Counted from the first letter of the stretch, positions 36,228 to 43,998 are shown. The stretch: DNA of 64,000 bases from Paenibacillus sp. J5C2022 (GCF_025567625.1 NZ_JAOQJC010000014.1:1-64000), one strand, 5' to 3'. Notes: a model not told the origin generated them from the letters alone. Made by a program: numbers and translations.

Positions 36228-36285
36228 GTGCTATGATTGTAGCACAAGCATTTCAGCCATTATATGGACGATAATAACGTCCATA
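36228..36285. promoter_or_regulatory. Two palindromes in the divergent AraC/ADP-ribosylglycohydrolase region
   Basis: GTGCTA-TGATTG-TAGCAC (36228-36245) and TATGGACG-N7-CGTCCATA (36263-36285) are both perfect inverted repeats. They lie between the divergent starts at 36170 and 36311 and are candidate operators for control of both directions. GCAAGCTTGC at about 36204 is a third, shorter palindrome. Confidence 0.5.
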
Positions 36286-36310
36286 AATTTATAAAAATGC
36301 GGAGGAATCC

Positions 36311-37213
36311 ATGGAATTCTTGACGATGGCGCATTTATCCAGACTCGATGTGAAATGGGCGAATATTCACAAGGGCAATTCCGATTTCTATCGGTCGACG
36401 CACTCCAACCCCTACTATGAGATTCTCATCGTGATTGAAGGCCCCATTTACATGCAGGTCGGCAACGAAAGGCTGGTACTCAAATCTGGCGAGTTGTTCT
36501 TACTGCGGCCCTGGGAGGCACATAGCGGATGGAGGGAAACTTCGGAGGAGAGTTGTTTCTTCTGGATACAATTCCAGTGCGATCCGAAGTTGGAGGAATT
36601 CAAAGAATGGACAAAAGCAATTGGAGCTATTCATTTTATCCATGATGCTCAAAGTGATTTGCGAACTCATTTCGACGAAAATATCGATAAAGTTCTTTTG
36701 CCGCGACGCTTTCGCCCGCAACGTCGACATTTGATACTCTCTCAGTTCGAGAACATCATTCATCAATTTGCCCACCCCACGGGTTATTTCCGATTTCGAC
36801 TAAGTCTGTTGCTGGGAAATCTGTTTGAAACGATTGCAGATGACTTGCTTGAGGAAGATCGTCATTATCGGACAGTCTCCGCTTCCTTTTTTACATATAG
36901 GAATTTGATCTCTATGCTGAACGAGAACTTCGCTAAATCAATCGATAGAAACTGGATTGAACGAGAAACTGGACGTAAATACGAATATCTCTGCCAAGTC
37001 TTCAAAAAGAATTCCGGCATTTCCATTTCCTCTTATGTTCAGCAGCTTCGCATTCAAAAGGCGAAATATCTGCTCATAAATACAAGCTTAAGCATACAAG
37101 GGATAGGAGAAGAGGTTGGTTATCAGGATGCCCTTTACTTCAGCCGCGTATTTAAAAAATTGTCCGGCGAGAGCCCCTCGCAATACAGGGAACAATCGGG
37201 CAATGGGTCTTAA
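36311..37213 (+). CDS. AraC-family transcriptional regulator with cupin sensor domain
   Basis: A 300-residue one-component regulator. The N-terminal AraC-type cupin shows FYRSTHSNPYYEILIVIEG (about 22-40), then LKSGELFLLRPWEAHSG, the usual PxxxHxx ligand-binding edge. The C-terminal pair of helix-turn-helix units includes KYEYLCQVFKKNSGISISSY and VGYQDALYFSRVFKKLSGES, followed by SPSQYRE. The start has GCGGAGGAATCC. It is divergent from the ADP-ribosylglycohydrolase operon, and with the palindromes between them it most likely controls that operon in response to a sugar or nucleoside-like ligand. Confidence 0.92.
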   Translation: MEFLTMAHLSRLDVKWANIHKGNSDFYRSTHSNPYYEILIVIEGPIYMQVGNERLVLKSGELFLLRPWEAHSGWRETSEESCFFWIQFQCDPKLEEFKEWTKAIGAIHFIHDAQSDLRTHFDENIDKVLLPRRFRPQRRHLILSQFENIIHQFAHPTGYFRFRLSLLLGNLFETIADDLLEEDRHYRTVSASFFTYRNLISMLNENFAKSIDRNWIERETGRKYEYLCQVFKKNSGISISSYVQQLRIQKAKYLLINTSLSIQGIGEEVGYQDALYFSRVFKKLSGESPSQYREQSGNGS

Positions 37214-37247
37214 AAACAGCGGAATCAGAACGAGAATTAAAAAACGC

Positions 37248-37278
37248 TTGCACGTTACGTAACGTAAGGTTTTATAAT
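37248..37278 (+). promoter_or_regulatory. MerR-type promoter: TTGCAC, 19-bp spacer with dyad, TATAAT
   Basis: The -35 TTGCAC (37248-37253) and -10 TATAAT (37273-37278) are 19 bases apart. The spacer lies over the 14-base palindrome ACGTTACGTAACGT (37252-37265). A long spacer with a central dyad is the hallmark of MerR-activated promoters. It precedes the merR-like gene itself, so the operon is autoregulated. A second promoter of this type is at 42111-42141. Confidence 0.85.
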
Positions 37279-37323
37279 AAGGCTACCGGTGATCGAGCTA
37301 GCGACAAAGAACGGAGATGATCA

Positions 37324-37839
37324 GTGAAACGATATTGGAAGGTCGGGGAACTGGCCAAGCTGACGGGGTTAACGGTGCGCACGCTGCGCTTCTACGACCA
37401 GATCGGACTGCTCTCGCCGTCGGCTGCCACGGAATCGGGACATCGGCTCTACGACGACGAGGATTTGTCACGGCTCTATCGAATTGTATCGCTGAAGGAG
37501 TTGGGCCTGTCGCTCGAAGAAGTGAAGGCGGCGCTGACGGGCCGCGGAATCGACCCGCTCGAGGTCGTCGACCTGCAGATGGAGCGGGTGCAGGAGCAGA
37601 TCCGGCGGCAGCAGAAGCTGCTTGATCAACTGAGGCATGTGTATAAGCTGATGAAAGGAAAGGAGCAGGTGACGGTCGACGATTTCACCACGCTGCTGCA
37701 AACGATGAAGAACGACTATGAGAAGCCAATCCTGAATCGTCGACAAAGCTGGGAACATCGTTTTGGCCTGCTGGGGATGTTCTTAGCGGACGGAGATGAC
37801 AAAACAAAACATAAAAATGAGGAAAACAAGGAGGATTAA
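37324..37839 (+). CDS. MerR-family regulator (TipA/BltR-like)
   Basis: A 171-residue regulator starting with GTG at 37324 behind CGGAGATGATCA. The N-terminal winged helix reads WKVGELAKLTGLTVRTLRFYDQIGLL (about 4-29, quoted in part) and DLSRLYRIVSLKELGLSLEEVKA. A dimerisation helix (about 85-120) with many Gln/Arg follows. The C-terminal effector part is short and has no metal-binding cysteines. So it senses an organic compound, not a metal. It forms an operon with the SRPBCC gene four bases downstream and is preceded by a textbook 19-bp-spacer promoter. The same dyad at 42111-42141 suggests it also controls a RibD_C/DHFR-like gene. Confidence 0.9.
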   Translation: MKRYWKVGELAKLTGLTVRTLRFYDQIGLLSPSAATESGHRLYDDEDLSRLYRIVSLKELGLSLEEVKAALTGRGIDPLEVVDLQMERVQEQIRRQQKLLDQLRHVYKLMKGKEQVTVDDFTTLLQTMKNDYEKPILNRRQSWEHRFGLLGMFLADGDDKTKHKNEENKED

Positions 37840-37843
37840 GATC

Positions 37844-38755
37844 ATGAAAGAAAAATTTGTAAACCACGGTACATTCGTAATTGAAAAAACATATCCGGCA
37901 TCCAGGGAGCAGGTGTACGAAGCAATGGCTGACGCTGAAGCCAAAGCACGTTGGTTCACGAAGCCGGAAGTGTTCGAATTCCGGGTAGGCGGACGGGAAT
38001 TCAGCAGCGGCGAAGCGCCGGACGGCGGATTGTTCACGTTCGACGCGATGTATCAGGAGATTGTGCCGCTCGAGCGGATTGTTTATACGTACGTGTTGGA
38101 CCTTAACGGTGTGCGGTTCTCTGTATCCATTACGACGATCGAGCTTGCAGATGCGGATGGCGGCACGAGGCTGACCTTTACGGAGCAAGGCGCCTTCTTC
38201 GATGGGCTCGATGCGGTGGAGAATCGGGAACACGGGTCGAGGGAACTGCTGGAGCTGCTGGGCAAATCGCTTACTCGGAGCGGAGAAGCCGTTGCGGAGG
38301 AGGACGAAGCCGACCTAGCTCCCGACGAATTGGAATTTGCCCATGCGCGTTGGTACGACTCCCCGAAGGAAGCCGTTTACCGGGCGTGGGCGCAGCCGGA
38401 GCTGCTGACGCAGTGGTGGGGGCCTAACGGCTTCACGAGTACGTTCCGCGAATTCGACTTCCGCGAAGGCGGCTTCTGGCGTTTTACCTTTCATGGACCG
38501 GACGGCAAGGATTATCCGAACGAGAACAAGTTCATCGAGATCGAGCCGGGAGAGCGTATCGTACTGGAGCATCAAGGTGCTCCTGAGTTCCGGTTGACGG
38601 CGACATTTACCGAGCATGGCGGTCGGACGCGCGTTACTTTCCGTCAGCAGTTCAAAGACGAGAAGACATTCGAGCAAGTGAAATCATATTGCCCGGACTG
38701 CAACGAGCAGAACCTGGACCGTCTTGGGGTTGTGCTTGAGGGACAACGCGTATAA
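37844..38755 (+). CDS. Tandem AHSA1/SRPBCC-domain protein
   Basis: The start at 37844 is set by ACAAGGAGGATTAAGATC (303 residues). The frame also opens at 37796, inside merR. Two START/Bet v1-like AHSA1 units are fused: residues about 8-145 (YPASREQVYEAMADAEAKARWF) and about 165-290 (SPKEAVYRAWAQPELLTQWW). Each has the usual GERIVxE strand and a hydrophobic ligand pocket; most relatives have a single unit. A CPDC pair near the C-terminus is unusual. Such proteins are often encoded next to MerR or ArsR regulators and are thought to bind small hydrophobic or antibiotic-like molecules. It is likely induced with the regulator. Confidence 0.87.
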   Translation: MKEKFVNHGTFVIEKTYPASREQVYEAMADAEAKARWFTKPEVFEFRVGGREFSSGEAPDGGLFTFDAMYQEIVPLERIVYTYVLDLNGVRFSVSITTIELADADGGTRLTFTEQGAFFDGLDAVENREHGSRELLELLGKSLTRSGEAVAEEDEADLAPDELEFAHARWYDSPKEAVYRAWAQPELLTQWWGPNGFTSTFREFDFREGGFWRFTFHGPDGKDYPNENKFIEIEPGERIVLEHQGAPEFRLTATFTEHGGRTRVTFRQQFKDEKTFEQVKSYCPDCNEQNLDRLGVVLEGQRV

Positions 38756-38788
38756 TCACTGCGGGGATGCATGCCTCGTGAACAGCAA

Positions 38789-38820
38789 CGGCCTAAGAAC
38801 GTTGGAGCGTTCTTAGGCCG
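38789..38820. terminator. Strong bidirectional hairpin terminator
   Basis: CGGCCTAAGAACG (38789-38801) pairs perfectly with CGTTCTTAGGCCG (38808-38820) over a six-base loop. It sits between the convergent SRPBCC and RibD_C genes. T-runs are weak on both sides. Confidence 0.65.
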
Positions 38821-38858
38821 ATTAGACTGACCCCAGTAATTCAAACGGCGGCAGCCAG

Positions 38859-39410
38859 TTAACGAACGGGCGTGTAGCGAAGCACCACGACGCCGGAGCC
38901 GAAGGTTTTGGTCCCGCTCAGCTTCAGATTCAGTCGATCACGAATTCCCCCCAATAATTGGGGACCACGTCCGACAACGATTGGCTGCACCAGGAAGTGA
39001 TAATCGTCCACCAAGCCCAGTTGTGCCAGGGTGGAACCAAGGCCGGGACCGCCGTTAACGACCAGGTTCTTCCCTTCTGCTGTAAGCTGTGGCACCTCCT
39101 CGGAAACATGGCCCTTCAACAAGAAAGAGTTCTGCCACGACACTTGATCCAGCGTCCGCGAGAAAACGTACTTGGGTTTCCGCTCGAGCTTGCGTGCGAA
39201 GTCGACCATGAATTGAGGTCCGTCGCCGCTGCTGGCAATGGCCGGCCAAGCACTTTCCATCAGCTGGTAGATTTTACGTCCAAAAAGCAGACCATCGGAC
39301 TGGTCCATCAGTTCCACCGTATACTGGTGGAGCTCCTCATCCGCAATCACCTGCGTGTGGTCACAGCAACCGTCAAGTGTCACATTCATCATCAGGATTA
39401 CACGTCCCAT
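38859..39410 (-). CDS. RibD_C/DHFR-fold reductase-like protein, paralog 1
   Basis: A 183-residue protein of the dihydrofolate-reductase-like RibD C-terminal family. It begins MGRVILMMNVTLDGCCDH, with SDGLLFGRKIYQLMESAWP (about 53-71), KYVFSRTLDQVSWQNSFLL, LVVNGGPGLGSTLAQLGLVDDYHFLVQPIVVG and a LRYTPVR end. These NADPH-binding-fold proteins (YwjB/YyaP-like) are common in Paenibacillus and mostly uncharacterised. Good ribosome site AAGGAGG. It is one of four paralogs within 3.2 kb. Confidence 0.85.
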   Translation of the reverse strand: MGRVILMMNVTLDGCCDHTQVIADEELHQYTVELMDQSDGLLFGRKIYQLMESAWPAIASSGDGPQFMVDFARKLERKPKYVFSRTLDQVSWQNSFLLKGHVSEEVPQLTAEGKNLVVNGGPGLGSTLAQLGLVDDYHFLVQPIVVGRGPQLLGGIRDRLNLKLSGTKTFGSGVVVLRYTPVR

Positions 39411-39461
39411 ATGAAGCCTCCTTATGTCTACATTTTATCATCCAAATGCAGGCCAGGTTTC

Positions 39462-39674
39462 TCATGGATTGCTAATGTGCACAGTCCGGCCTCCGCCATA
39501 TTCGTACATGCATTCACCACCTTTTAACCGATAAACTCCGTCATAGATGTCAGCAAACTTCTGGGTTTGCAAAATTATTTTCAAGATTCGGGTTTCCTGA
39601 ACACTTGGACCGATGAATTTTACAATCAAATTTCGTCTAAATAAATGAGAAGGCTCAACAAAAAGTGATGACAC
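39462..39674 (-). pseudogene. Possible gene remnant in the 39411-39733 gap
   Basis: A minus-strand frame of 70 residues. Its C-terminal 50 residues (GPSVQETRILKIILQTQKF; YDGVYRLKGGECMYEYGGG) look protein-like, but the start is GTG without a ribosome site and I recognise no family. It is probably the tail of a lost gene. The rest of the gap holds no clear promoter. Confidence 0.25.
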
Positions 39675-39733
39675 TGAGGGATTTCAAGAGAAGTTTCACT
39701 ACGTGCTAACGTACACTAAATTAATTTGAAGGG

Positions 39734-40336
39734 ATGAAAAACAAAATGGGAAAACTTGTTGTGCATATGTTAATGACCTTGGATGGTGTTGTTCAAGCTC
39801 CCGGAGGGCCCGATGAAGATTGCGAAGACGGTTTCAGCTATGGCGGGTGGCAGGCAACGTATCGCAATGCGGAGTCCGGACAATTGATAGCGGCGGATTA
39901 CTCAAGTCTCGACGCTCTGCTGTTAGGTCGCAAGACATACGAAATCTTCGCGTCGTCTTGGCCGCAGGCACCAGATACAAACCCGTTCACCAAGCTGATG
40001 AACGAGAAACCGAAATATGTCGCATCCCGGACATTGACCAGCGTCGATTGGAACAATACAAAGCTGCTCGACATGGATGTGACCACAAGTGTGCCCTTGT
40101 TGAAAGAGCGGTACGCGGAGGTGCATGTGGCCGGCAGCGCCGATCTGGTCCAAACATTGCTGCGTCACGATCTGATTGACCGAATGAACATCTGGCAATT
40201 TCCTGTATTACTCGGGAAGGGAAAGCGGTTCTTCGGCGATGGAACGATACCGACAGCCTTGCAATTGCTTGAATCCAGAACGTTCTCCAGCGGCACGGTT
40301 CTATTGCGCTATGAGCCCGCAGGAAAACCTAAGTGA
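39734..40336 (+). CDS. RibD_C/DHFR-fold reductase-like protein, paralog 2
   Basis: A 200-residue protein, the only one of the four paralogs on the plus strand. Family features are LVVHMLMTLDGVVQAPGGPD (about 8-27), LDALLLGRKTYEIFASSWP (about 59-77), KYVASRTLTSVDWNNTKLL and VHVAGSADLVQTLLRHDLID, ending TVLLRYEPAG. Two starts are possible. The ATG at 39734 directly abuts GAAGGG, and the ATG at 39746 lies 12 bases after it. The second gives a better ribosome distance and the usual family N-terminus MGKLVVHM. Function is unknown, and NADPH-dependent reduction is inferred from fold only. Confidence 0.86.
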   Translation: MKNKMGKLVVHMLMTLDGVVQAPGGPDEDCEDGFSYGGWQATYRNAESGQLIAADYSSLDALLLGRKTYEIFASSWPQAPDTNPFTKLMNEKPKYVASRTLTSVDWNNTKLLDMDVTTSVPLLKERYAEVHVAGSADLVQTLLRHDLIDRMNIWQFPVLLGKGKRFFGDGTIPTALQLLESRTFSSGTVLLRYEPAGKPK

Positions 40337-40588
40337 GCGAACTTAAATTAACAACAAAAGTCATTTACTATAGAGGATTGTCATGAGAAAGCTTATTGTT
40401 GATTATTCAAAAGGCTATGACTTGATCATCCGAGCAATTGAGCATCAAGCAAATTATTATTCATCTAGCTGATTCAAGAACGGCTGTTAATACGCGGATG
40501 AAACGGATAATAGCAGAGTAACAAGTACAGCTAGAGCTGCATACCGTTCCAGTTCTTTAAAAAGGAGTCGAGTGTCGCCTTCTTAAAG

Positions 40589-41149
40589 TCAGACGATCAC
40601 GCGGTAGTGAAGATGAACAACGCCGCTTCGTAAGCGGCGCTCACCGAGCAGCTCGAGCCGCATGCGGAGGTTGTCCGAGAATGCTCGCTTACCTCCACCC
40701 AAGACGATCGGATTAAGAAGCAGATGACACTCGTCGACCAGTCCCGCGCTCATTGCCTGCCCGGCAAGCTCAGGGCCGCCAATCGTAATGTCAGCTCCTG
40801 AAGACTCCTTCAGCCTCCGGATCGCATTATGATCGAATTCGCGCTCTATCCTAGTCCTGGCGCTTGACTCCGCCTGAAGCGTCCGGGAATACACGATCTT
40901 CTCAGCCGCTCGCCAGATCTGCGCAAATTCCCGCCTTACCTCCGGTTGATCGTCGCTGGTGCTAGCCGTCTCCCAGTACACCATCGACTCGTGCATTCGA
41001 CGCCCGTAAAGGTAGGTGCCAATCGACCGCTGGAAGTCAGTCCAGAACGCATATGTCTCATCATCGGAGATCGTCCACTCGATGTTGCCGCGCTCGTCCT
41101 CAATGTACCCGTCCAAAGATATGTTTGCAGCGTAGATCAGTTAAGCCAT
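40589..41149 (-). pseudogene. RibD_C/DHFR-fold protein, paralog 3, with stop at codon 3
   Basis: A family member with LYGRRMHESMVYWETAS, KIVYSRTLQAES, ADITIGGPELAGQAMSAGLVD and LNPIVLGGGKRAF. A strong GGAGGGG site precedes an ATG at 41147-41149, but the third codon is TAA (41141-41143). The frame then continues without a break as LIYAANISLDGYIED, the normal family N-terminus. An ancestral Lys codon (AAA/AAG) is likely, as in MAKLIY or MRKLVL. Unless translation re-starts at the CTG just after the stop or the TTG at 41116, no protein is made. The rest of the frame is intact, so the change is recent. Confidence 0.8.
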
Positions 41150-41460
41150 ATCAATAACCCCTCCAATTTTCAGTTTCCAGCTAGACCAAGGCCGCTTGTT
41201 CTGCCAATTCAGATAGTGATGAACGATTTGTATTGAGCAAAATTAAACAAAGAAATATCCATTTTTATAATAACACATATTGGAATAATTTGTTTATTTT
41301 ACGCGGTTTCAGAGTTTGAAAAAGTTCAGGTATTGGGAAATAAGTTTTAGAGTGACCCCCATATTTTCACTGGTGGTAGCGCTGCACTAGAAAATAAAGT
41401 CTTTGACTGCCGCTGCTTTGTTGAACTAAGTGCTCGTTAGTGGAACCTTGTACGGCGTGG
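41150..41460. other. Gene-free stretch with a decayed hairpin repeat
   Basis: Nothing coding is seen. The segment about 41374-41430 (AGCGCTGCACTAGAAAATAA and on to CCGCTGCTTTG) aligns with the two-tier hairpin at 19556-19600 and its flank, with losses in the left arm. Confidence 0.35.
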
Positions 41461-42030
41461 CTATTTCTCCAACTCATAGCGGGTCGCGATAATGCCTGAC
41501 TTGAACGTTCGGCTGGACAGCAGCTTGAGCTTGGTTTTCTCACTGCAGCCGTGGAATACCGATTTTCCGCCGCCCAGAAAGACCGGACAAATCGTCAACA
41601 GGAATTCGTCGATCAAGCCAAGCTCAAGCAGCGTCTTCGCCGCCCCCGGGCTGCCGAAGATCACGAGATTTTTGCCAGACTGCTCCTTGAGCGCCTTGAT
41701 TTCCTCTGCGATATTGTCCTTGATCAGCATCGTATTATTCCATTCAGCCTTGTCCATCGAGCCGGAAATGACGATCTTCTTAACATCCTGCACCCATCTG
41801 GCATGCTCCATACTGTGCTTCGACGCATTCGGATTATCCAGTACCGTGGGCCAATAGCCCTCCATCATTCGATACGTCGTGCGTCCGTAAATAGGAGAGC
41901 CGACTTCGGCTACGACCTCCTCGGCGTATTTCTCGATTTCCTCGTTGTACGGAATCCAATCCAGTCCGCCGTTCGAATCCGACGCATACCCATCCAGTGA
42001 CACATGCATGAACAATACAAGTTTCCTCAT
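41461..42030 (-). CDS. RibD_C/DHFR-fold reductase-like protein, paralog 4, MerR-controlled
   Basis: A 189-residue protein starting MRKLVLFMHVSLDGYASD, with GGLDWIPYNEEIEKYAEEVV, GSPIYGRTTYRMMEGYWPTV, KIVISGSMDKAEWNNTMLI, LVIFGSPGAAKTLLELGLID and a FLLTICPVFLGGGK loop. It fits the YwjB/YyaP-like part of the RibD_C family, with NADPH likely as cofactor and substrate unknown. The ribosome site CGGAGGAG is strong. Its promoter has the same 19-base spacer and ACGTAACGT dyad type as that of the merR-SRPBCC operon 4.7 kb away, so both are probably induced by the same compound. Confidence 0.87.
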   Translation of the reverse strand: MRKLVLFMHVSLDGYASDSNGGLDWIPYNEEIEKYAEEVVAEVGSPIYGRTTYRMMEGYWPTVLDNPNASKHSMEHARWVQDVKKIVISGSMDKAEWNNTMLIKDNIAEEIKALKEQSGKNLVIFGSPGAAKTLLELGLIDEFLLTICPVFLGGGKSVFHGCSEKTKLKLLSSRTFKSGIIATRYELEK

Positions 42031-42110
42031 ATTCGTTTCTCCTCCGATTCAGAATTTATTTTGCCGATTGTTTTGGCCTTTGGCCGGCGTTTCGTCTTGC
42101 CTTCAAGTTC

Positions 42111-42141
42111 ACTATAAATCATTACGTTACGTTACGTTCAA
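42111..42141 (-). promoter_or_regulatory. Second MerR-type promoter: TTGAAC, 19-bp spacer, TATAGT
   Basis: On the minus strand TTGAAC (42136-42141) and TATAGT (42111-42116) are separated by exactly 19 bases containing GTAACGTAACGTAA. The spacer words match those of the promoter at 37248. It drives RibD_C paralog 4. Confidence 0.8.
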
Positions 42142-42509
42142 GTGGAAATCTGGATTTTTTTTAGCTGGGCTTAGATAGAGATCGATCGAGAAAATGAGTC
42201 GAGGAAACACCTGAGAAGAGCTTTAATGCAGGAGGAAAAGTCCGAGAACACTGGCGTGATGCGGCATTCCTGAGATTGAGGAGGCGGGGAAGTGTAATAA
42301 AGTATTAGACTGGAGTTGGTTATTTGACGCGCTTTTCGTATTTAAAAAGGGTATTCGGATTATGTGGTGGAATGTTTAAGCGCGTTATTATGATATAAAA
42401 TCGGATTATATGGTGAAACCATGTATAGGTACCCTATACTAATTAAGCATAAAACTTGGTTTCAAACTCTACAATCGGGTAGTAGAGCCAAGAACGGAAA
42501 AGAATAGCC
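42142..42509. other. Gene-free stretch with a short direct repeat
   Basis: No gene is seen. TCGGATTATRTGGTGRAA occurs at 42355-42372 and 42401-42418, 46 bases apart. The rest looks like degraded DNA leading into the gene fragments at 42510-43216. Confidence 0.35.
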
Positions 42510-42955
42510 CCACTCTCATATACAGATGGGGAAAAGGCGACACTGTATTGATTCATGCCGCCGCTGGTGGGGTTGGTACTATCGCAGTCCAGTTAGCCTT
42601 GGCTTGGGGGGCGACGGTCATCGGTACAGCCAGCGAGCGAAATCACGACTATCTTCGTTCGCTCGGGGCGATTCCAGTCAGCTATGGCGATGCCTTGCGC
42701 GCCTCGGTACATATTGTTGAAAACAAGTATCGTATCGGCACGATCGTTTCCTTTGACATTGTGGAGCAGCTAGGGGTTCGTTCTATCCGTAGCCAGCGGT
42801 CCGCGGCCCGGCTCGCCGAACTCTACGATCTGTATGCCCAAGGGAAACTAAACGTTCACATTAGAAAAACTTTCACGCTGCCCCATGCAGCAGATGCCCA
42901 TCGAGAAGTCGAAATCGGACATAACCGCGGGAAAGTAGTTCTTTCTGTTGAGTAA
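42510..42955 (+). pseudogene. Quinone oxidoreductase (MDR) C-terminal remnant
   Basis: The frame begins without a start in GKGDTVLIHAAAGGVGTIAV, the NADPH site of zeta-crystallin-like reductases. It continues through GATVIGTASERNHDYLRSLGA and ends with HAADAHREVEIGHNRGKVVL, the usual family C-terminus. About 130 residues of the GroES-like domain are missing. The middle after YGDAL is also shortened, jumping to a segment that precedes the C-terminal LYAQGKLN. It therefore has an N-terminal truncation and an internal deletion. No start codon with a ribosome site is present. Confidence 0.8.
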
Positions 42956-42982
42956 ATCGTTATAACGAACAGAAGGTTACTA

Positions 42983-43216
42983 ATGGATATACTTAAACTA
43001 TCACATTTTAAGATTCTTGGTATTTTGGAGAATGAACATGACCTTCAGGTGGAGACAATATCTCCACCTTCTGTTTGCCCTAATTGTGGATGCATAGCCA
43101 ACTTGTATAAGCATAACAGACGTGTACAGTTTTGTATGGACTTACCGATTCACGGAAATCGAGTAGGGCTTCTCATTAAACGTCAACGGTATAAATGTCT
43201 TGAATGTATTCAATAA
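42983..43216 (+). mobile_element. ISL3-family transposase N-terminal fragment
   Basis: The 77 residues match the N-terminus of ISL3-type transposases: an opening like MDILKLSHFKILGILENEHD, the zinc finger CPNCGCIANLYKHNRR, then FCMDLPIHGNRVGLLIKRQR and YKCLEC, where the second Cys pair begins. A stop follows CIQ, whereas full proteins have about 400 residues. The HTH and DDE domains are gone and no terminal inverted repeats were found. This is a dead fragment, and it may explain the gene scraps around it. Confidence 0.8.
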
Positions 43217-43232
43217 CATCGATTAAATCCAC

Positions 43233-43859
43233 CTATTCAGCGGCAATGCCCAGATATTTGTATAATGCAGAGGCCATTAACTTATGTCCATGTTCGTTAG
43301 GATGAATGCTATCATTCATTAGCATCAGATGAGTGTTCGTATTTCCATTTACGTGAGCTGCCCATTCTGCACATAAATCACAAAGGGGGGTTCCAGTATC
43401 CGCAGCCACCTCACGAATAACAGCCGTGTATTCCGGATAATCTTTCCTCAATGCGACTGCACCTTCAACTACATTGTAATCCAGCATATTCTGTGTAAGC
43501 AGCAACACTTCGCTTCCTGACGATTCGATGTGATGAATAATCATTTGTAGATTTTGTCTAAAATCATCAATGGTTACTCTTGCTGAATCATTCATTCCGA
43601 TCATTACCATAACAAGATCCGGTTTAAACCGCAGTGCATCCCGCTCCAGCCGCCCCAGAAGCTCCACTGTTGTATGTCCACTCTTCCCCGCATTTACAAC
43701 CATCGAACGCCGACCATACTGCTCCATCAATCTCTCGGTTAGTTGTCCAACATAGTTCAGCTTGCCATGCAGGTGATAATTCTGTTCAGTAATAGAATCG
43801 CCAATGCACACTATTAGAGCATGTTCGCCATTGGCGAGCTTCTCCATCGTTATCGGCAT
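43233..43859 (-). CDS. SGNH/GDSL hydrolase, third importer locus (distal)
   Basis: The start is taken at 43859 behind GAAGGAGCGATTCGAT (208 residues). The open frame reaches 43919 without a ribosome site. SGNH blocks: IVCIGDSITEQNYH (Ser about 24), VNAGKSGHTTVELLGRL (block II), VMVMIGMNDSARVT (block III Asn) and NDSIHPNEHGHKL (Asp-His near the C-terminus). No signal peptide, so cytosolic esterase activity on an imported acylated sugar is likely. It is separated from the next upstream operon gene by a large palindrome (43929-43998) that may attenuate its expression. Confidence 0.85.
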   Translation of the reverse strand: MPITMEKLANGEHALIVCIGDSITEQNYHLHGKLNYVGQLTERLMEQYGRRSMVVNAGKSGHTTVELLGRLERDALRFKPDLVMVMIGMNDSARVTIDDFRQNLQMIIHHIESSGSEVLLLTQNMLDYNVVEGAVALRKDYPEYTAVIREVAADTGTPLCDLCAEWAAHVNGNTNTHLMLMNDSIHPNEHGHKLMASALYKYLGIAAE

Positions 43860-43928
43860 ATCGAATCGCTCCTTCAACTTGATTAACAACCATATATATC
43901 TTGTGCACCTAGGATTCATTCACAAAAA

Positions 43929-43998
43929 TACCGTCGCTCGGATGGATTCGCAAGGGCGACGACGGCTAATCGCCTTCCACGCGTCGCAAGCGACGGTA
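43929..43998 (-). repeat. 70-base palindromic structure between the two SGNH genes
   Basis: TACCGTCGCT (43929-43938) and AGCGACGGTA (43989-43998) are perfect arms. The 50-base interior is GC-rich and can fold further (CGTCGC and GGGCGACG words). On the minus strand the last arm is followed by TTTTTG, so it may act as a terminator or attenuator in the operon. Size and composition also fit a small interspersed repeat. Confidence 0.5.

Noticed and set aside
37685-38233. 182-residue minus-strand open frame
   Set aside because: Antisense to the merR and SRPBCC genes, which both have clear motifs and ribosome sites.
39690-39725. ACGTGCTAACGT region before RibD_C paralog 2 as a third MerR promoter
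   Set aside because: Words are similar to the MerR dyad but no -10 box at 19-base spacing could be found.
40383-40472. Short plus-strand frame starting MRKLIVDYSKG
   Set aside because: The start resembles RibD_C N-termini but it stops after about 29 codons and has no further homology.
42355-42418. Direct repeat TCGGATTATRTGGTGRAA as a CRISPR-like or iteron array
   Set aside because: Only two copies, irregular and without neighbours of a relevant type.
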